From Desulfoluna limicola (GTDB taxonomy: Bacteria; Desulfobacterota; Desulfobacteria; Desulfobacterales; Desulfolunaceae): 64,000 bases of DNA. Under the pieces are notes generated by a model that saw only the letters and a list, made by a program, of their open reading frames with translations, searched no databases and was not told where the DNA came from. The translations under genes were made by a program, and so were the position numbers. The DNA lies in the NCBI RefSeq assembly GCF_021654575.1, contig NZ_AP024488.1:4177501-4241500 (forward strand), written 5' to 3'. Within the stretch, counting starts at the first letter, position 1. Every line of letters starts with the position of its first letter. This document shows, piece by piece, positions 15,859 to 24,360 of the stretch.

Positions 15859-17268
15859 TTAAACACCATGTGCATCGTGGGCGTCACTCCCATCGTTGAC
15901 CCCGCCAACCAGACCGTCCTCCTTGCCGTTAAACGGGCCGTCCCCCTCTTCGGCAAGGGCATCCTCTGAAAAATTCACGAGAACCATGCCCGAGAATTTA
16001 TCTTTGTTGTAAAACTCCACCCGGTACAACGTGCCTGACTTGTCCACGGAGAATCGCCGCTGGATGCTGCTTTTTGAAATGATGATTCCCGATTCATCAA
16101 CGGTGTCCTTTTGATGGAACCCAATCACATTGGCCCGCAGGCTGGACGTGGGATGGACACGGAAAGCATCTTTCACAGGGAGAATCTCCCCAAAATTGAC
16201 CTGCCTGCTGATGCCATCAACGTCCATCTCAACCGAGCCTATCGAGGTGTCGTACTCAAAATATTGCGGGTGCAACCATGTAACGCGTCTGTTTCCGTGA
16301 TAAATCCTGTACCCTTCCCCTGTGTCAACGGCAGCCATCAGAGGATTGCCTGGAGAGAACTCGATCTGCTCCTCTTTTTTCAGGGGAATGTACCGGAGGT
16401 TGTTCCGCGCGTCTTTTACATCAAGAACAATTCGGCTGCCATTTAATGCAAACTTCACATTGTCGTTGATGGCCTTTTTAACCCCGTTTGCAGAGAGGGT
16501 AAAGCGTCTTTCAAACTCAATATCCAGCTGCTTCATAAACGACTCAATGACAGATATATGGTAATATGCCCGTTCGTTTGTAGGCAGCGATTTGCTGGCT
16601 TCCACGCCAAAGGCCGGCTTGTTGTTTCGAATGGCAAAATACGAAAGGGTCTTTGCCATCTCCCTATTCCCCTCACGTGTTTTTGTGTTCATGTAGGAAT
16701 AGTTGTGGTTGGGATTGAGCAGCACCCCGTTAACAGAATCAACCGAGCTTGCAGCAAGTTCTGCCAGGTTGCCGAATTTAACATTTTCGATACTGTCCTG
16801 ATCCGCAATGATGCACTGCCCCCACCGGTTCGGGTTCCGCAGTTTATCGATATAGGTTTCACGGTAAAACCCGCTCCCGTCATGGAGGTTCAGGATCAAA
16901 TCCACCCGATCGTTCAGGATCAGGGATTTTATCTTTTCAATGGTGTTAAATTCCGGATCGCTTTCCTGAATGTCGGCAAATTTCCTGTTTAAGTCTCCGT
17001 ACACACCCCGGGATCTTTTGATGATGCTGAGAAAATTCAGGTTGGGAACGACCCACACATTCCCGGACTTTATCGTATAGTGGGTTGTGATAATTGACGC
17101 GGCATTGAAGCCTCCCGGTTCGTCCCCCTGGATGCCCCCGACAATCAGGATGGTGTTGCCCGGAACCCCGGACTCCAGCTTATGGACGGAGAAATCCAGG
17201 TTCGATGAGTAGGCCGTCGAGGTTGCCGTAAAAACAAAGGACACGACGAAAACGATAAATCTGAACAT
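15859..17268 (-). CDS. Csd4/Pgp1-like M14 DL-carboxypeptidase, periplasmic
   Basis: A 469-residue exported peptidase with a signal peptide (MFRFIVFVVSFVFTATSTAYS). The zinc site reads GGIQGDEPGG, giving Gln47 and Glu50, and LILNLHDGSG gives His129. A Gln in place of the first His is the unusual feature reported for Csd4 of Helicobacter pylori, which trims peptidoglycan tripeptides and controls helical cell shape; residue numbers nearly coincide (Gln46, Glu49, His128 there). The second half should be beta-rich accessory domains. The ATG at 17268 begins 2 nt after the stop of the M15 gene; an upstream in-frame ATG at 17295 lies inside that gene. The last 35 or so residues (EDALAEEGDGPFNGKEDG...) are encoded antisense to an arginase relic, so the natural C-terminus was probably shorter. 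Confidence 0.85.
   Translation of the reverse strand: MFRFIVFVVSFVFTATSTAYSSNLDFSVHKLESGVPGNTILIVGGIQGDEPGGFNAASIITTHYTIKSGNVWVVPNLNFLSIIKRSRGVYGDLNRKFADIQESDPEFNTIEKIKSLILNDRVDLILNLHDGSGFYRETYIDKLRNPNRWGQCIIADQDSIENVKFGNLAELAASSVDSVNGVLLNPNHNYSYMNTKTREGNREMAKTLSYFAIRNNKPAFGVEASKSLPTNERAYYHISVIESFMKQLDIEFERRFTLSANGVKKAINDNVKFALNGSRIVLDVKDARNNLRYIPLKKEEQIEFSPGNPLMAAVDTGEGYRIYHGNRRVTWLHPQYFEYDTSIGSVEMDVDGISRQVNFGEILPVKDAFRVHPTSSLRANVIGFHQKDTVDESGIIISKSSIQRRFSVDKSGTLYRVEFYNKDKFSGMVLVNFSEDALAEEGDGPFNGKEDGLVGGVNDGSDAHDAHGV
15868..15969 (+). pseudogene. relic of the arginase C-terminus
   Basis: The plus strand encodes MCIVGVTPIVDPANQTVLLA and continues to LFGKGIL followed by a stop, 33 codons in all. 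It aligns without gaps to the last 33 codons of the arginase at 14073-14171, with 22 of 33 residues identical, including PIVD, NQT, LAVK and LFGK. There is no upstream arginase sequence, so it is a duplicated, decayed 3' fragment. It lies wholly inside, and antisense to, the 3' end of the Csd4-like gene, and follows a repeat copy by 40 nt, which suggests the repeat took part in the rearrangement. Confidence 0.85.
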
Positions 17269-17270
17269 GG

Positions 17271-18116
17271 TTATGACCTTACCTTGATGTGCCATGGTTC
17301 AAAACGAACCCCAAGAAGGTTACCCCGGCTGTAGCGGAGTTTGAGATATCCCAGGTCTGCCAGCTTCTGAAACACCGGAGTCCCGGTGAAGGTCTCCGTA
17401 AAGTTAGATGCACCCAGCCCCACCTGTCCGACATCGAAATCACCAACCCCATGGAACGAATAGCCCGGAGGGGCCAGGGAGCGTGACGCAAGGGAGAGGT
17501 TTCCGTCGTTGTTGTACGCCTTGTTCAAAAAGAGCATAAACTGCTTGGTGACGCTTCTCAGCCCGGAGGTCAGGACGACGTTTTCACCCACATCTTTTTT
17601 TATCTTTTTGTACATTTCAAGGGGCTGTCCCTTGTATAAATAATTCCCGGTGTAGGGAATCTTGATGACCTTGGGGCTCTGTATGGTATCCGTCAGGTTT
17701 TTCAACGGCTTGTCACCCATAAACCCGTATAGGTTGCTCTCTTCGTAGAAGATCATCTCCAGGAAAGCCAGTTCCTCTTTGGAGAAGCGACCTATGCTTG
17801 AATACCCCTTGGATACCTTGATCGCATCATCAAAGCTCAGCAGGGAAAAATGCCCGTGCCCCACGGTACGCTGGATCCGTTTCAGGCGCATAAGAGAGGT
17901 TTTAAGGGTCACGCGCTGGTCGGGTTTAAGATAAATGTCTCCGGTGTGCTTTTTGTCAAAATTCTCAATTTTTTCCAGGTAATCTTTGATATGCCGGTCA
18001 TCAATGGGCTCTACATTTTCTTTGCAAACAGACATCCACGCAGCATAAAGCGGTGATGGAATCGCCGCCCCAATGGTTCCTGCTGCTGCACGTCTTAAAA
18101 ATTCTCTTCTGTTCAT
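17271..18116 (-). CDS. M15-family D-Ala-D-Ala carboxypeptidase with Tat signal
   Basis: A 281-residue exported protein. The N-terminus MNRREFLRRAAAG is a twin-arginine signal. The C-terminal third has the VanY/M15 zinc-peptidase motifs: TSGLRSVTKQFMLF, SFHGVGDFDVGQ (His and Asp ligands) and EPWHIKV (catalytic Glu and His ligand) close to the end. Such enzymes remove the terminal D-Ala of peptidoglycan pentapeptides. The middle region (about residues 40-170) is helical and not recognised. The next gene, an M14 DL-carboxypeptidase that shortens tripeptides, follows after 2 nt, so the pair could act in sequence on stem peptides. The ATG at 18116 was chosen over a TTG at 18128 because the twin-arginine motif starts there. 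Confidence 0.85.
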   Translation of the reverse strand: MNRREFLRRAAAGTIGAAIPSPLYAAWMSVCKENVEPIDDRHIKDYLEKIENFDKKHTGDIYLKPDQRVTLKTSLMRLKRIQRTVGHGHFSLLSFDDAIKVSKGYSSIGRFSKEELAFLEMIFYEESNLYGFMGDKPLKNLTDTIQSPKVIKIPYTGNYLYKGQPLEMYKKIKKDVGENVVLTSGLRSVTKQFMLFLNKAYNNDGNLSLASRSLAPPGYSFHGVGDFDVGQVGLGASNFTETFTGTPVFQKLADLGYLKLRYSRGNLLGVRFEPWHIKVRS

Positions 18117-18793
18117 AATCACCAGCAACTAAAACGTTAATATAACAGTCGGTTTGCAATTGTTTATTGACCATGAGGTCACGTTTGACAGTGTTACAGT
18201 ATAGTATCCACTTATCATAACAAATCGGGTGGTTCAAACCACCCTACAGAAAATATAGGCAGACGTCACACCTGCCCCCATGACTTCGCTACTTATATAG
18301 ATATCGGCAAAGCTGTCATTGTTTTTAAGCCTAATTTCCGGTTAACACCATGGTAACTCTCTTCACCCGGGAGGTGGATCGATCAAACGGTCAAAAAGCA
18401 TGAGCAATAAGGGTATGCACTCACCGGCGTGACCTGGCGAACCCCGCGATGATCCGCCAGGCAAAAATATGCAAAAGATTTACTATTTTACCTGAGCCCC
18501 CCTGGCAAAGAGACGAAACGCAACACAACGGTCACCGGCCACCCAAAGTCACAATGGACTCTGAGACGAGAGGGCTCTGCCCAAATAATGAGTCAACGTC
18601 ACGGAAGGGGTATTTTTTTTCATTTCAACCTGGCAAACAGTGATTCAAGCGACAGGCGACGTCGTTTCCGTATCTGCCTGATCTCCTTCCCCCTCAAAAC
18701 AACCTGTGATATGACCCATTCAGATTGGATGTGTGATTTAATATATGCCCTCGTCATGCTTCGCCCCAATGTGCCTGTACCAAGGAGACCCCC
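18117..18793. other. long intergenic region between divergent genes
   Basis: About 675 nt with no supported gene. It holds a hairpin GGGTGG-TTCAAA-CCACCC at 18227-18244 and AT-rich stretches near 18130-18220 and 18640-18760 that probably contain the promoters of the M15 operon (leftward) and of rlpA (rightward). Short open frames here have no ribosome site or recognisable product. Nothing resembles a known riboswitch. Confidence 0.4.
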
Positions 18794-19513
18794 ATGGCCC
18801 GACCCCAAAAAATGCGTTCCTCCCTGCTTCTGGCAGCGCTACTCCTTTTCACCACGGCCTGTGCCACAAAACAGGCACCGACCCCTGTGACACCGGCAAA
18901 AAAGCCACGGCCATACAAAGTCCTGGGCAAGTGGTACCAGCCCCTGGGGTCAGCCTACGGCTATGACGAGGTGGGCATCGCCTCCTGGTACGGCCCGAAA
19001 TTTCACGGGAAGCTCACGGCCAGCGGAGAGACCTACAACATGCACGCCATGACCGCCGCCCACAAAACCCTGCCCCTGGGCACCATGGTCAAGGTAAAGC
19101 ACCTTGAAAACGGCAAAGAGGTGGTCCTGAAGATCAACGACCGCGGCCCCTTTGTGGGCAAACGCATCATTGACCTCTCCAACAAAGCGGCCCATGCCAT
19201 CGGCATGGTGGGGACCGGCACGGCCAAAGTGCGGGTCACCGCCCTCACTGGAAAAGGAAAGAACTCAGGCAAGACCCTCACCCGAGGCGATTTCGGTGTT
19301 CAGGTTGGGTCCTTCGGCAACCCCACCAATGCCGAGCACTACGCCGCCAAGCTCGCCGGACGTTACAAGGAGCTGCCCGTAAAAGCCCTTCGGGGCGACG
19401 ACGGACTGAACCGGGTGGTGTTGGGTCGCCTCAACAACCGGGAAGCCGCCGTGGATTTAAAAATCCGTTTGATGGAAGACGGATTCACCAGCGCGTTTAT
19501 TCTGGAGTTGTAG
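18794..19513 (+). CDS. rlpA: RlpA-like septal ring lytic transglycosylase, lipoprotein with SPOR domain
   Basis: A 239-residue lipoprotein-like protein. The N-terminal hydrophobic segment ends FTTACATK, a loose lipobox with Cys about residue 20. Residues about 50-145 form the double-psi beta-barrel (VGIASWYGPKFHGKLTASGE, LPLGTMVKVKHLENGKEV, INDRGPFVGKRIIDLS), which in RlpA cleaves glycan strands lacking stem peptides. The C-terminal SPOR domain (FGVQVGSFGNPTNAEHYAAKL...FTSAFILEL) targets denuded septal peptidoglycan. An AAGGAG ribosome site is present. gmhB follows after 3 nt. Outer-membrane anchored, facing the periplasm. Confidence 0.93.
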   Translation: MARPQKMRSSLLLAALLLFTTACATKQAPTPVTPAKKPRPYKVLGKWYQPLGSAYGYDEVGIASWYGPKFHGKLTASGETYNMHAMTAAHKTLPLGTMVKVKHLENGKEVVLKINDRGPFVGKRIIDLSNKAAHAIGMVGTGTAKVRVTALTGKGKNSGKTLTRGDFGVQVGSFGNPTNAEHYAAKLAGRYKELPVKALRGDDGLNRVVLGRLNNREAAVDLKIRLMEDGFTSAFILEL

Positions 19514-19516
19514 ACC

Positions 19517-20077
19517 ATGCCAATCACAACCGTATTCATCGACCGGGACGGGGTCATCAACCACGACTCCCCTGACTACATAAAGTCCGTGGGCGAGTTT
19601 CACTTCCTGCCCAAAAGCCCGGAAGCGTTCTCTCTTTTAAAGGACCACAATCTCTCGGCCATGGTCATCACCAACCAGTCCATCATCGGACGGGGCTGGG
19701 TTTCGGAAGAGGGGCTTGCCGCCATTTTTGAAAAAATGACCCGGGGCATTGAGCACGCCGGAGGCAAGGTGGATGACATCTTCTTCTGCCCCCACACACC
19801 GGACGACGGCTGCAGCTGCCGAAAGCCAAAGCCCGGCCTCATTGATAACGCGTGCCGCACCCACGGCGTGGACCCCGCGACCTCGGTCATGATCGGCGAC
19901 AGCGCCAAAGACATTCTCTGCGGCAAAGCCGCCGGCTGCGCCGCCACCATCCTTGTGCGCACCGGCAACGGAGAAAAAGCCCTCGCCGCCCTGACCGAAG
20001 AAGGCAGCCTCCCCGACCACGTGGCCGACACCCTCTTCGACGCGGTCCGCTGGGTCATCGACACCATGACAGGTTAG
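19517..20077 (+). CDS. gmhB: D-glycero-beta-D-manno-heptose-1,7-bisphosphate 7-phosphatase
   Basis: A 186-residue HAD-superfamily phosphatase. The catalytic motif FIDRDGVINHDSPDY opens the protein, VITNQSIIGRGW is HAD motif II, CPHTPDDGCSCRKPKPGL is the zinc-binding loop typical of GmhB, and MIGDSAKDILCGKAAG is motif IV. It removes the 7-phosphate in the ADP-heptose route for lipopolysaccharide inner core, in the cytoplasm. It starts 3 nt after rlpA, so both envelope genes share a transcript. A module-B repeat copy begins 12 nt after its stop. Confidence 0.93.
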   Translation: MPITTVFIDRDGVINHDSPDYIKSVGEFHFLPKSPEAFSLLKDHNLSAMVITNQSIIGRGWVSEEGLAAIFEKMTRGIEHAGGKVDDIFFCPHTPDDGCSCRKPKPGLIDNACRTHGVDPATSVMIGDSAKDILCGKAAGCAATILVRTGNGEKALAALTEEGSLPDHVADTLFDAVRWVIDTMTG

Positions 20078-20088
20078 GGCCGAAAAAA

Positions 20089-20223
20089 GCCTCCGGCGGC
20101 CCTGCCGGGGGCCAAACCTTTGAAAAGTTTGACAAACAGGCCTTTACAAATGAGTCATGGAAACTCTCGATTCAAAAGCGCATCCGCAACCTGCTTTCAA
20201 GGTCGCACACCTTGCCGCCGGAG
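20089..20223. repeat. modular intergenic repeat, 135-bp copy with inverted ends
   Basis: It starts GCCTCCGGCGGC (20089-20100) with module B (CCTGCCGGGGGCCAAACC, AAAAGTTTGACAAACAGG) and ends with the reverse form of the short hairpin (AAGGTcGCACACCTT on the plus strand) and a truncated end GCCGCCGGAG. It lies directly after the gmhB stop. One base in the short stem is unpaired in this copy. Confidence 0.8.
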
Positions 20224-20289
20224 TTATTCCGGGCAAAGTCAAGCGGATTTCAGACGCCTTCATGATCCGGTTCGGGCATAAACCACAAG

Positions 20290-20412
20290 GACCACGAAGC
20301 GCCCTTCGGGCTGCACGAAGAAGGTTTAAAAACCATAAATAGTTTTCACGGGCGCAGCCCGTCAGCGAATGTGACACCCCGAGGTACGCGGGTTGGAGCA
20401 TTCGCGAACCTG
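20290..20412. repeat. repeat remnants before recD2
   Basis: Two pieces. CACGAAGCGCCCTTCGGGC...CACGAAGG at about 20294-20322 is a small palindromic element also seen near 57617. ACGGGCgcaGCCCGT at 20348-20362 and GCGAATG...CCCCGAGG...GCATTCGC at about 20364-20406 are the second and third hairpins of the main repeat in reverse order, without an end module. The recD2 start follows 37 nt later. Confidence 0.65.
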
Positions 20413-20448
20413 GTTTTCTATTAAATTGATTTTTAGCAAGGCAACTCC

Positions 20449-22626
20449 ATGACCACCCTTACCCTTTCTGGGCGCATCAAGCGCATTCGGTACCGAAATG
20501 ACGACAACAGCTATACCATTGCTGAGCTCGTCACCGACGACACAGGCGTCACCATCATCGTCGTGGGGATCCTTGCGGGCATCGGCCTTGAGGACCGGCT
20601 GCGCTTAACCGGAAGCTGGGAGAAACACACCCGATTCGGGGACCAGTTCCGCATCACCGAGTACGACATGATTTTCCCCGAAACCGGCGAGGAGATCCGC
20701 ACCTACCTGAAACGCCTGGGGGTGAAAAGCCTCTCCAACGCAAAAATCCGAACCCTCGTGGAGCGCTTCGGCAGCGAAACACTGGAGGTCATTGAGACCA
20801 CGCCGGAAAAAGTCACCGGCCTCAAAGGGTTCGGAAAAGTAACGGTGGAGAACCTGCGGGAAGCCCTCACCCGCCAGATGGAGGTCAAAAGGCTCATCTC
20901 GTTTTTAAAGGAACACGGGATTCCTGTGGTCCACTGCGCCCAGATCCATAAATGCTACGGGACCAAGGCAGCCGAACGCATCAGCGGCAATCCCTTTGAT
21001 CTTCTCAAAGACGTGCCCACCATCGATTTTTCCACCGTGGATCAGGCGGCCAGTGCCCTGGGCATTGCCGAAGACGATCCCCGAAGGCTCCGTGCCTGCC
21101 TCCTCTTTGCCCTGGGGCAGTTTGCATCCGAGGGTCACGTCTTCGCCCCCAGGGGAGACCTTCTCAGCCGGTGCATGGAAAAACACCACATCGAGCATGA
21201 ACCGCTCAGCGAAGCCCTCTCCGAGTTGAAGACACAAGGCCACATCAGCGCCGAAACCCTCACAAAAGAGGGGGAGACCATCCACGCCATCTACCCCAAA
21301 GAGCTCTTCCTTGCCGAACAGGGCATTGCCCGGCGCCTTGCCATGATGCTCTCCATGCCTGAAGAGGCCCCGCCTGTCTCCCGCGATGAGATCCTTGAGA
21401 CGGTTCTCACCAAACTGGCCATCAAGCCCTCGGAAGAGCAGCTTGTCACCCTGGAAGAGATTCTCTGCCACCGGGTGGCCGTCATCACCGGAGGCCCCGG
21501 AACGGGCAAGACAACCCTGGTTCGCTCCATTGCGGCCTTGTGCGATCACCTGCGCCATGAAACCGTCATGGCCGCCCCCACGGGCCGTGCAGCCAGGCGC
21601 ATCACCGAAGTCACCGGCAAGAAGGCCTCCACCATCCACAAACTCCTGAAGTTCGATTTCAAAACCGGTGCATTCGAGCACAACCGGGACAAGCCGCTGG
21701 AAGGGGACGTCTTTATCATCGATGAGGTCTCCATGGTGGACACCCTGCTCATGCACCGGTTCCTGGATGCCGTGCCCGTGGATGCCACCGTGGTCTTTGT
21801 GGGGGACATCTTTCAGCTACCCTCCGTGGGACCGGGCAACGTCCTTTCCGACCTCATCGACTCCGGGCGCCTCAAGACCTACGCCCTCACCCGCATCTTC
21901 CGCCAAGCCCAGGAGAGCCCCATCATCATGAACGCTCACCGGGTGAGAAAAGGGGAGTTTCCGGACTTTGAGGCCAAAAAAGAGAGCGGCCTGTCAGAGT
22001 TCTACTTCATTGAGACAGGGGACCCCGTGAAGGTAATGGAGCGCGTCGTGGAGCTCTGCACCAACCGGATTCCCACCACCTGGGACTACAACCCCTTGGA
22101 AGACATTCAGGTTCTCACCCCCATGCACAAAGGAGACGTGGGCACCATCAGCCTCAACAACGCACTCCAGAAGGCCCTGAACGCCAAGGGGGATGCCATT
22201 GAATCCCTGGGACGAACCTTTCGCAAGGGCGACAAGGTGATGCACCTGAAAAACAATTACGAAAAAGATGTCTTCAACGGGGATATCGGAATTATCAGTG
22301 ATGTGGATAAAAAAGAGAAAACCCTCGAGGTGGACTACGAGGGGCGGAAGGTGGCCTACGAGACCGAAGAGCTGGACGAGTTGACCTTGGCCTACGCCAT
22401 CAGCGTCCATAAATCACAGGGATCGGAATACCCGGCGGTGGTGGTCCCTGTCACCACCCAACACTACGCGCTCCTGCAGAGGAACCTCCTCTACACCGCC
22501 ATGACACGCGGCAAAGAGCTGGTGATCCTCATCGGCACCCGGCGTGCCATGGAGATCGCCCTGGCCAACAATCGCCCCAAGCTGCGACTCTCCTATCTTG
22601 ATCAACGCCTGGCTGAAACCCCGTAA
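20449..22626 (+). CDS. recD2: RecD2-type ATP-dependent 5'-3' DNA helicase
   Basis: A 725-residue SF1B helicase of the RecD2/YrrC class, which works without RecBC in DNA repair and replication-fork maintenance. The N-terminal OB-like domain (LTLSGRIKRIRYRNDDNSYTIAE) and helix-hairpin-helix region (GVKSLSNAKIRTLVERFG, VTGLKGFGKVTVENL) precede the helicase core. Motif I is ITGGPGTGKTTLV (near residue 346), motif II IIDEVSMVDTLL, motif III VFVGDIFQLPSVGPG, and motif VI region AYAISVHKSQGSEYPAVVVPV. Full length for the family. It stands alone between repeat-bearing gaps. Confidence 0.95.
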   Translation: MTTLTLSGRIKRIRYRNDDNSYTIAELVTDDTGVTIIVVGILAGIGLEDRLRLTGSWEKHTRFGDQFRITEYDMIFPETGEEIRTYLKRLGVKSLSNAKIRTLVERFGSETLEVIETTPEKVTGLKGFGKVTVENLREALTRQMEVKRLISFLKEHGIPVVHCAQIHKCYGTKAAERISGNPFDLLKDVPTIDFSTVDQAASALGIAEDDPRRLRACLLFALGQFASEGHVFAPRGDLLSRCMEKHHIEHEPLSEALSELKTQGHISAETLTKEGETIHAIYPKELFLAEQGIARRLAMMLSMPEEAPPVSRDEILETVLTKLAIKPSEEQLVTLEEILCHRVAVITGGPGTGKTTLVRSIAALCDHLRHETVMAAPTGRAARRITEVTGKKASTIHKLLKFDFKTGAFEHNRDKPLEGDVFIIDEVSMVDTLLMHRFLDAVPVDATVVFVGDIFQLPSVGPGNVLSDLIDSGRLKTYALTRIFRQAQESPIIMNAHRVRKGEFPDFEAKKESGLSEFYFIETGDPVKVMERVVELCTNRIPTTWDYNPLEDIQVLTPMHKGDVGTISLNNALQKALNAKGDAIESLGRTFRKGDKVMHLKNNYEKDVFNGDIGIISDVDKKEKTLEVDYEGRKVAYETEELDELTLAYAISVHKSQGSEYPAVVVPVTTQHYALLQRNLLYTAMTRGKELVILIGTRRAMEIALANNRPKLRLSYLDQRLAETP

Positions 22627-22642
22627 GGCGAATGGGTTATCC

Positions 22643-22708
22643 ACGGGAAAAGCCCGTAAGCAAATGCGAAGTACCTGAGGAACGAAGGCACGGAGCATTT
22701 GCGAACCT
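22643..22708 (-). repeat. modular repeat remnant, second and third hairpins
   Basis: ACGGG-aaaa-GCCCGT at 22643-22657 and GCAAATGC...CTGAGGAACGA...GCATTTGC at about 22660-22702, in reverse orientation with respect to the copy at 4848. No end module is present. It fills the gap between recD2 and the convergent DUF1178 gene and may serve as their shared 3' structure. Confidence 0.7.
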
Positions 22709-23135
22709 ATGCGTCTTCGGACTCTTTTTTGGCGGGAAGGGGGACTTTGAAGAGGGGCACGCCCTCTTTTTCGAGGACTTTTTCCTCCTCCGGAGAACTC
22801 ACCCCCCTGATGTTCCTGGGCTCTGCGACGCCGTAGTGAATTTTCAGGGCTTCCTTGGCAAAGTTGGCCCCCACGTCGTCGAAGTTCTGCTCCATGAATT
22901 CCACGATCTTTGCACTGGCATCCCCCACGGCAAGACCGCTGCTCTGGCGAGACCGTGCAGGGGTGGTCACCGCCTTGGGAATGGCAAAGGTGCTGGGAAC
23001 GATGAACACATTGCTGTCGTCACAGAAGGGGCAGGTCACCATCCCCTGTTTCTGCTGGTCTTCAAAGGCGGTCTTGTCGTCAAACCACCCTTCGAAGGCA
23101 TGGCCATTTGCGCACTGCAAATCAAAAGCTATCAT
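22707..23135 (-). CDS. DUF1178 family protein
   Basis: A 142-residue member of DUF1178. It begins MIAFDLQCANGHAFEGWFDD, has VTCPFCDDSNV (a CxxC pair that with the first Cys and His could bind zinc), and ends with the conserved VGANFAKEALKIHYGVAEPRNIRGVSSPEEEKVLEKEGVP. The family is widespread in Proteobacteria with no established function; the zinc-ribbon-like N-terminus hints at a small regulatory or RNA-related role, which is guesswork. Cytoplasmic. Convergent with recD2, with only repeat sequence between them. Confidence 0.9.
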   Translation of the reverse strand: MIAFDLQCANGHAFEGWFDDKTAFEDQQKQGMVTCPFCDDSNVFIVPSTFAIPKAVTTPARSRQSSGLAVGDASAKIVEFMEQNFDDVGANFAKEALKIHYGVAEPRNIRGVSSPEEEKVLEKEGVPLFKVPLPAKKESEDA

Positions 23136-23538
23136 ATATCACCGGTATCAATCGGATCGCGGATTATCGTAATAAGGGCATCAGTATACACACATTCAAC
23201 AAATTCAGCCCATCGTCGGAGGGTATACATACCATACTTGAACCATGGGTAAACAGTGATTTTTTCCTTCCAATGGCATGGTGAGTTTGTATATGGTGGA
23301 CCATCAGAAAAGGATGGATTCATCCCCTCCACAGACAATGCCTCATCGGCTTGGGAGGTGAGGTATGACGTATGGAATTCCCAGATGGATAGTTTCCAAC
23401 GGTTCATCAACGGAAAACGGCAACCCAGACCCTTTGAAAATGAACCCATGAAGCGACCCACAATCGTTTCCCGAAAGCCCCGGTCCAATGACCATCACAT
23501 GCTCTTGATCCAGGGGACCCAACGCGCAGGAGTTGATC
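23136..23538. other. intergenic region between divergent genes
   Basis: About 400 nt separating the DUF1178 and SH3-domain genes. Base composition is more AT-rich than the flanking genes. It should contain two divergent promoters, but I could not pick convincing -35/-10 pairs. No repeat copy, hairpin or known RNA element was recognised. Confidence 0.4.
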
Positions 23539-24174
23539 ATGAAAATTAAAGTACTCTTAACAGCTTTTCTGCTCTGTTTTGCGAGCCAGGCAGTTGCTGA
23601 AACCCTGTACATCACCGACCGGATCAACGCCACCTTTCGAGGCGGCCCGGGAACCCAGTACAGCATCATCAAGGGGCTGCCCTCAGGCACCGTGGTGGAA
23701 GTCATCGAAGCTGGAGACAAGTGGAGCCGGGTCACCGTGGATGACGGCGCCTCCGAAGGATGGGTTCTCACCCAGTGGCTTGTCCCCAACCCCACCAAGG
23801 GGGTCCTTCTTGAAAAACTCGATGCCACGCACAAACGACTCGTCAAATCCCATGCCCAGCTTAAAGAGCAGCTGGCCGAGTTGAAAAAAGAGAACGCCAA
23901 TTTAACAAGCCAGCTTGCCGGTACGGAAAAATCCGCAGCCTCCTCCGAACAAGCCTACCAGCAGCTGAAAAAGAAGTCCGCCAACTTCCTGCAGCTGGAA
24001 GAGGATTACAAGGAGACCAAGAACCAGCTTGATAACCTCTCCAAGAAGGCCGATATCTTAAACGACCGCCTGACCAAAAAGAACATGATCTGGTTCCTGG
24101 CCGGGGCCGGTGTCCTTTTGGTGGGATTCCTCATCGGGGCAAGCTCTCGAAAAAAGAAAAGCTCGTATTATTAG
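23539..24174 (+). CDS. TIGR04211-like SH3 domain protein with C-terminal membrane anchor
   Basis: A 211-residue envelope protein resembling YgiM/TIGR04211 proteins. A Sec signal peptide (MKIKVLLTAFLLCFASQAVA) is followed by a bacterial SH3 domain (YITDRINATFRGGPGTQYSIIKGLPSGTVVEVI...GWVLTQWL), a coiled coil from about residue 90 to 180 rich in Lys, Glu and Leu, and a single transmembrane helix (MIWFLAGAGVLLVGFLIGASS) with a basic tail RKKKSS. The SH3 part would face the periplasm and probably contacts peptidoglycan. The ATG at 23539 has AGGAG upstream. It is followed by a clear terminator, so it is monocistronic. Confidence 0.88.
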   Translation: MKIKVLLTAFLLCFASQAVAETLYITDRINATFRGGPGTQYSIIKGLPSGTVVEVIEAGDKWSRVTVDDGASEGWVLTQWLVPNPTKGVLLEKLDATHKRLVKSHAQLKEQLAELKKENANLTSQLAGTEKSAASSEQAYQQLKKKSANFLQLEEDYKETKNQLDNLSKKADILNDRLTKKNMIWFLAGAGVLLVGFLIGASSRKKKSSYY

Positions 24175-24198
24175 CACGTCCCCCCACCGTCCATTCAC

Positions 24199-24227
24199 GG
24201 GCATGCGGTTTCCGCATGCCCTTTTTT
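24199..24227 (+). terminator. intrinsic terminator
   Basis: GGGCATGCGG-ttt-CCGCATGCCC followed by TTTTTT, 24 nt after the stop of the SH3-domain gene. A perfect 10-bp stem, short loop and T run make it a textbook rho-independent terminator, separating this gene from nadB. Confidence 0.93.
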
Positions 24228-24360
24228 GTATCCGGCCCCTCAAGGAGAAACCGATCAAACGAGCCCCCGTCGAACGCACCCTTTCCCAAAGGCCGGCGGA
24301 CGCTCATCGGTGAGGGCCGGTAACCGCTTGGCCTCAAGCCCCTACGCGCAGTTTGGACTT

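Noticed and set aside
18449..18966. Small plus-strand open frames in the gap before rlpA
   Set aside because: No ribosome site, no hydrophobic or domain pattern, and they overlap the real rlpA start in another frame.
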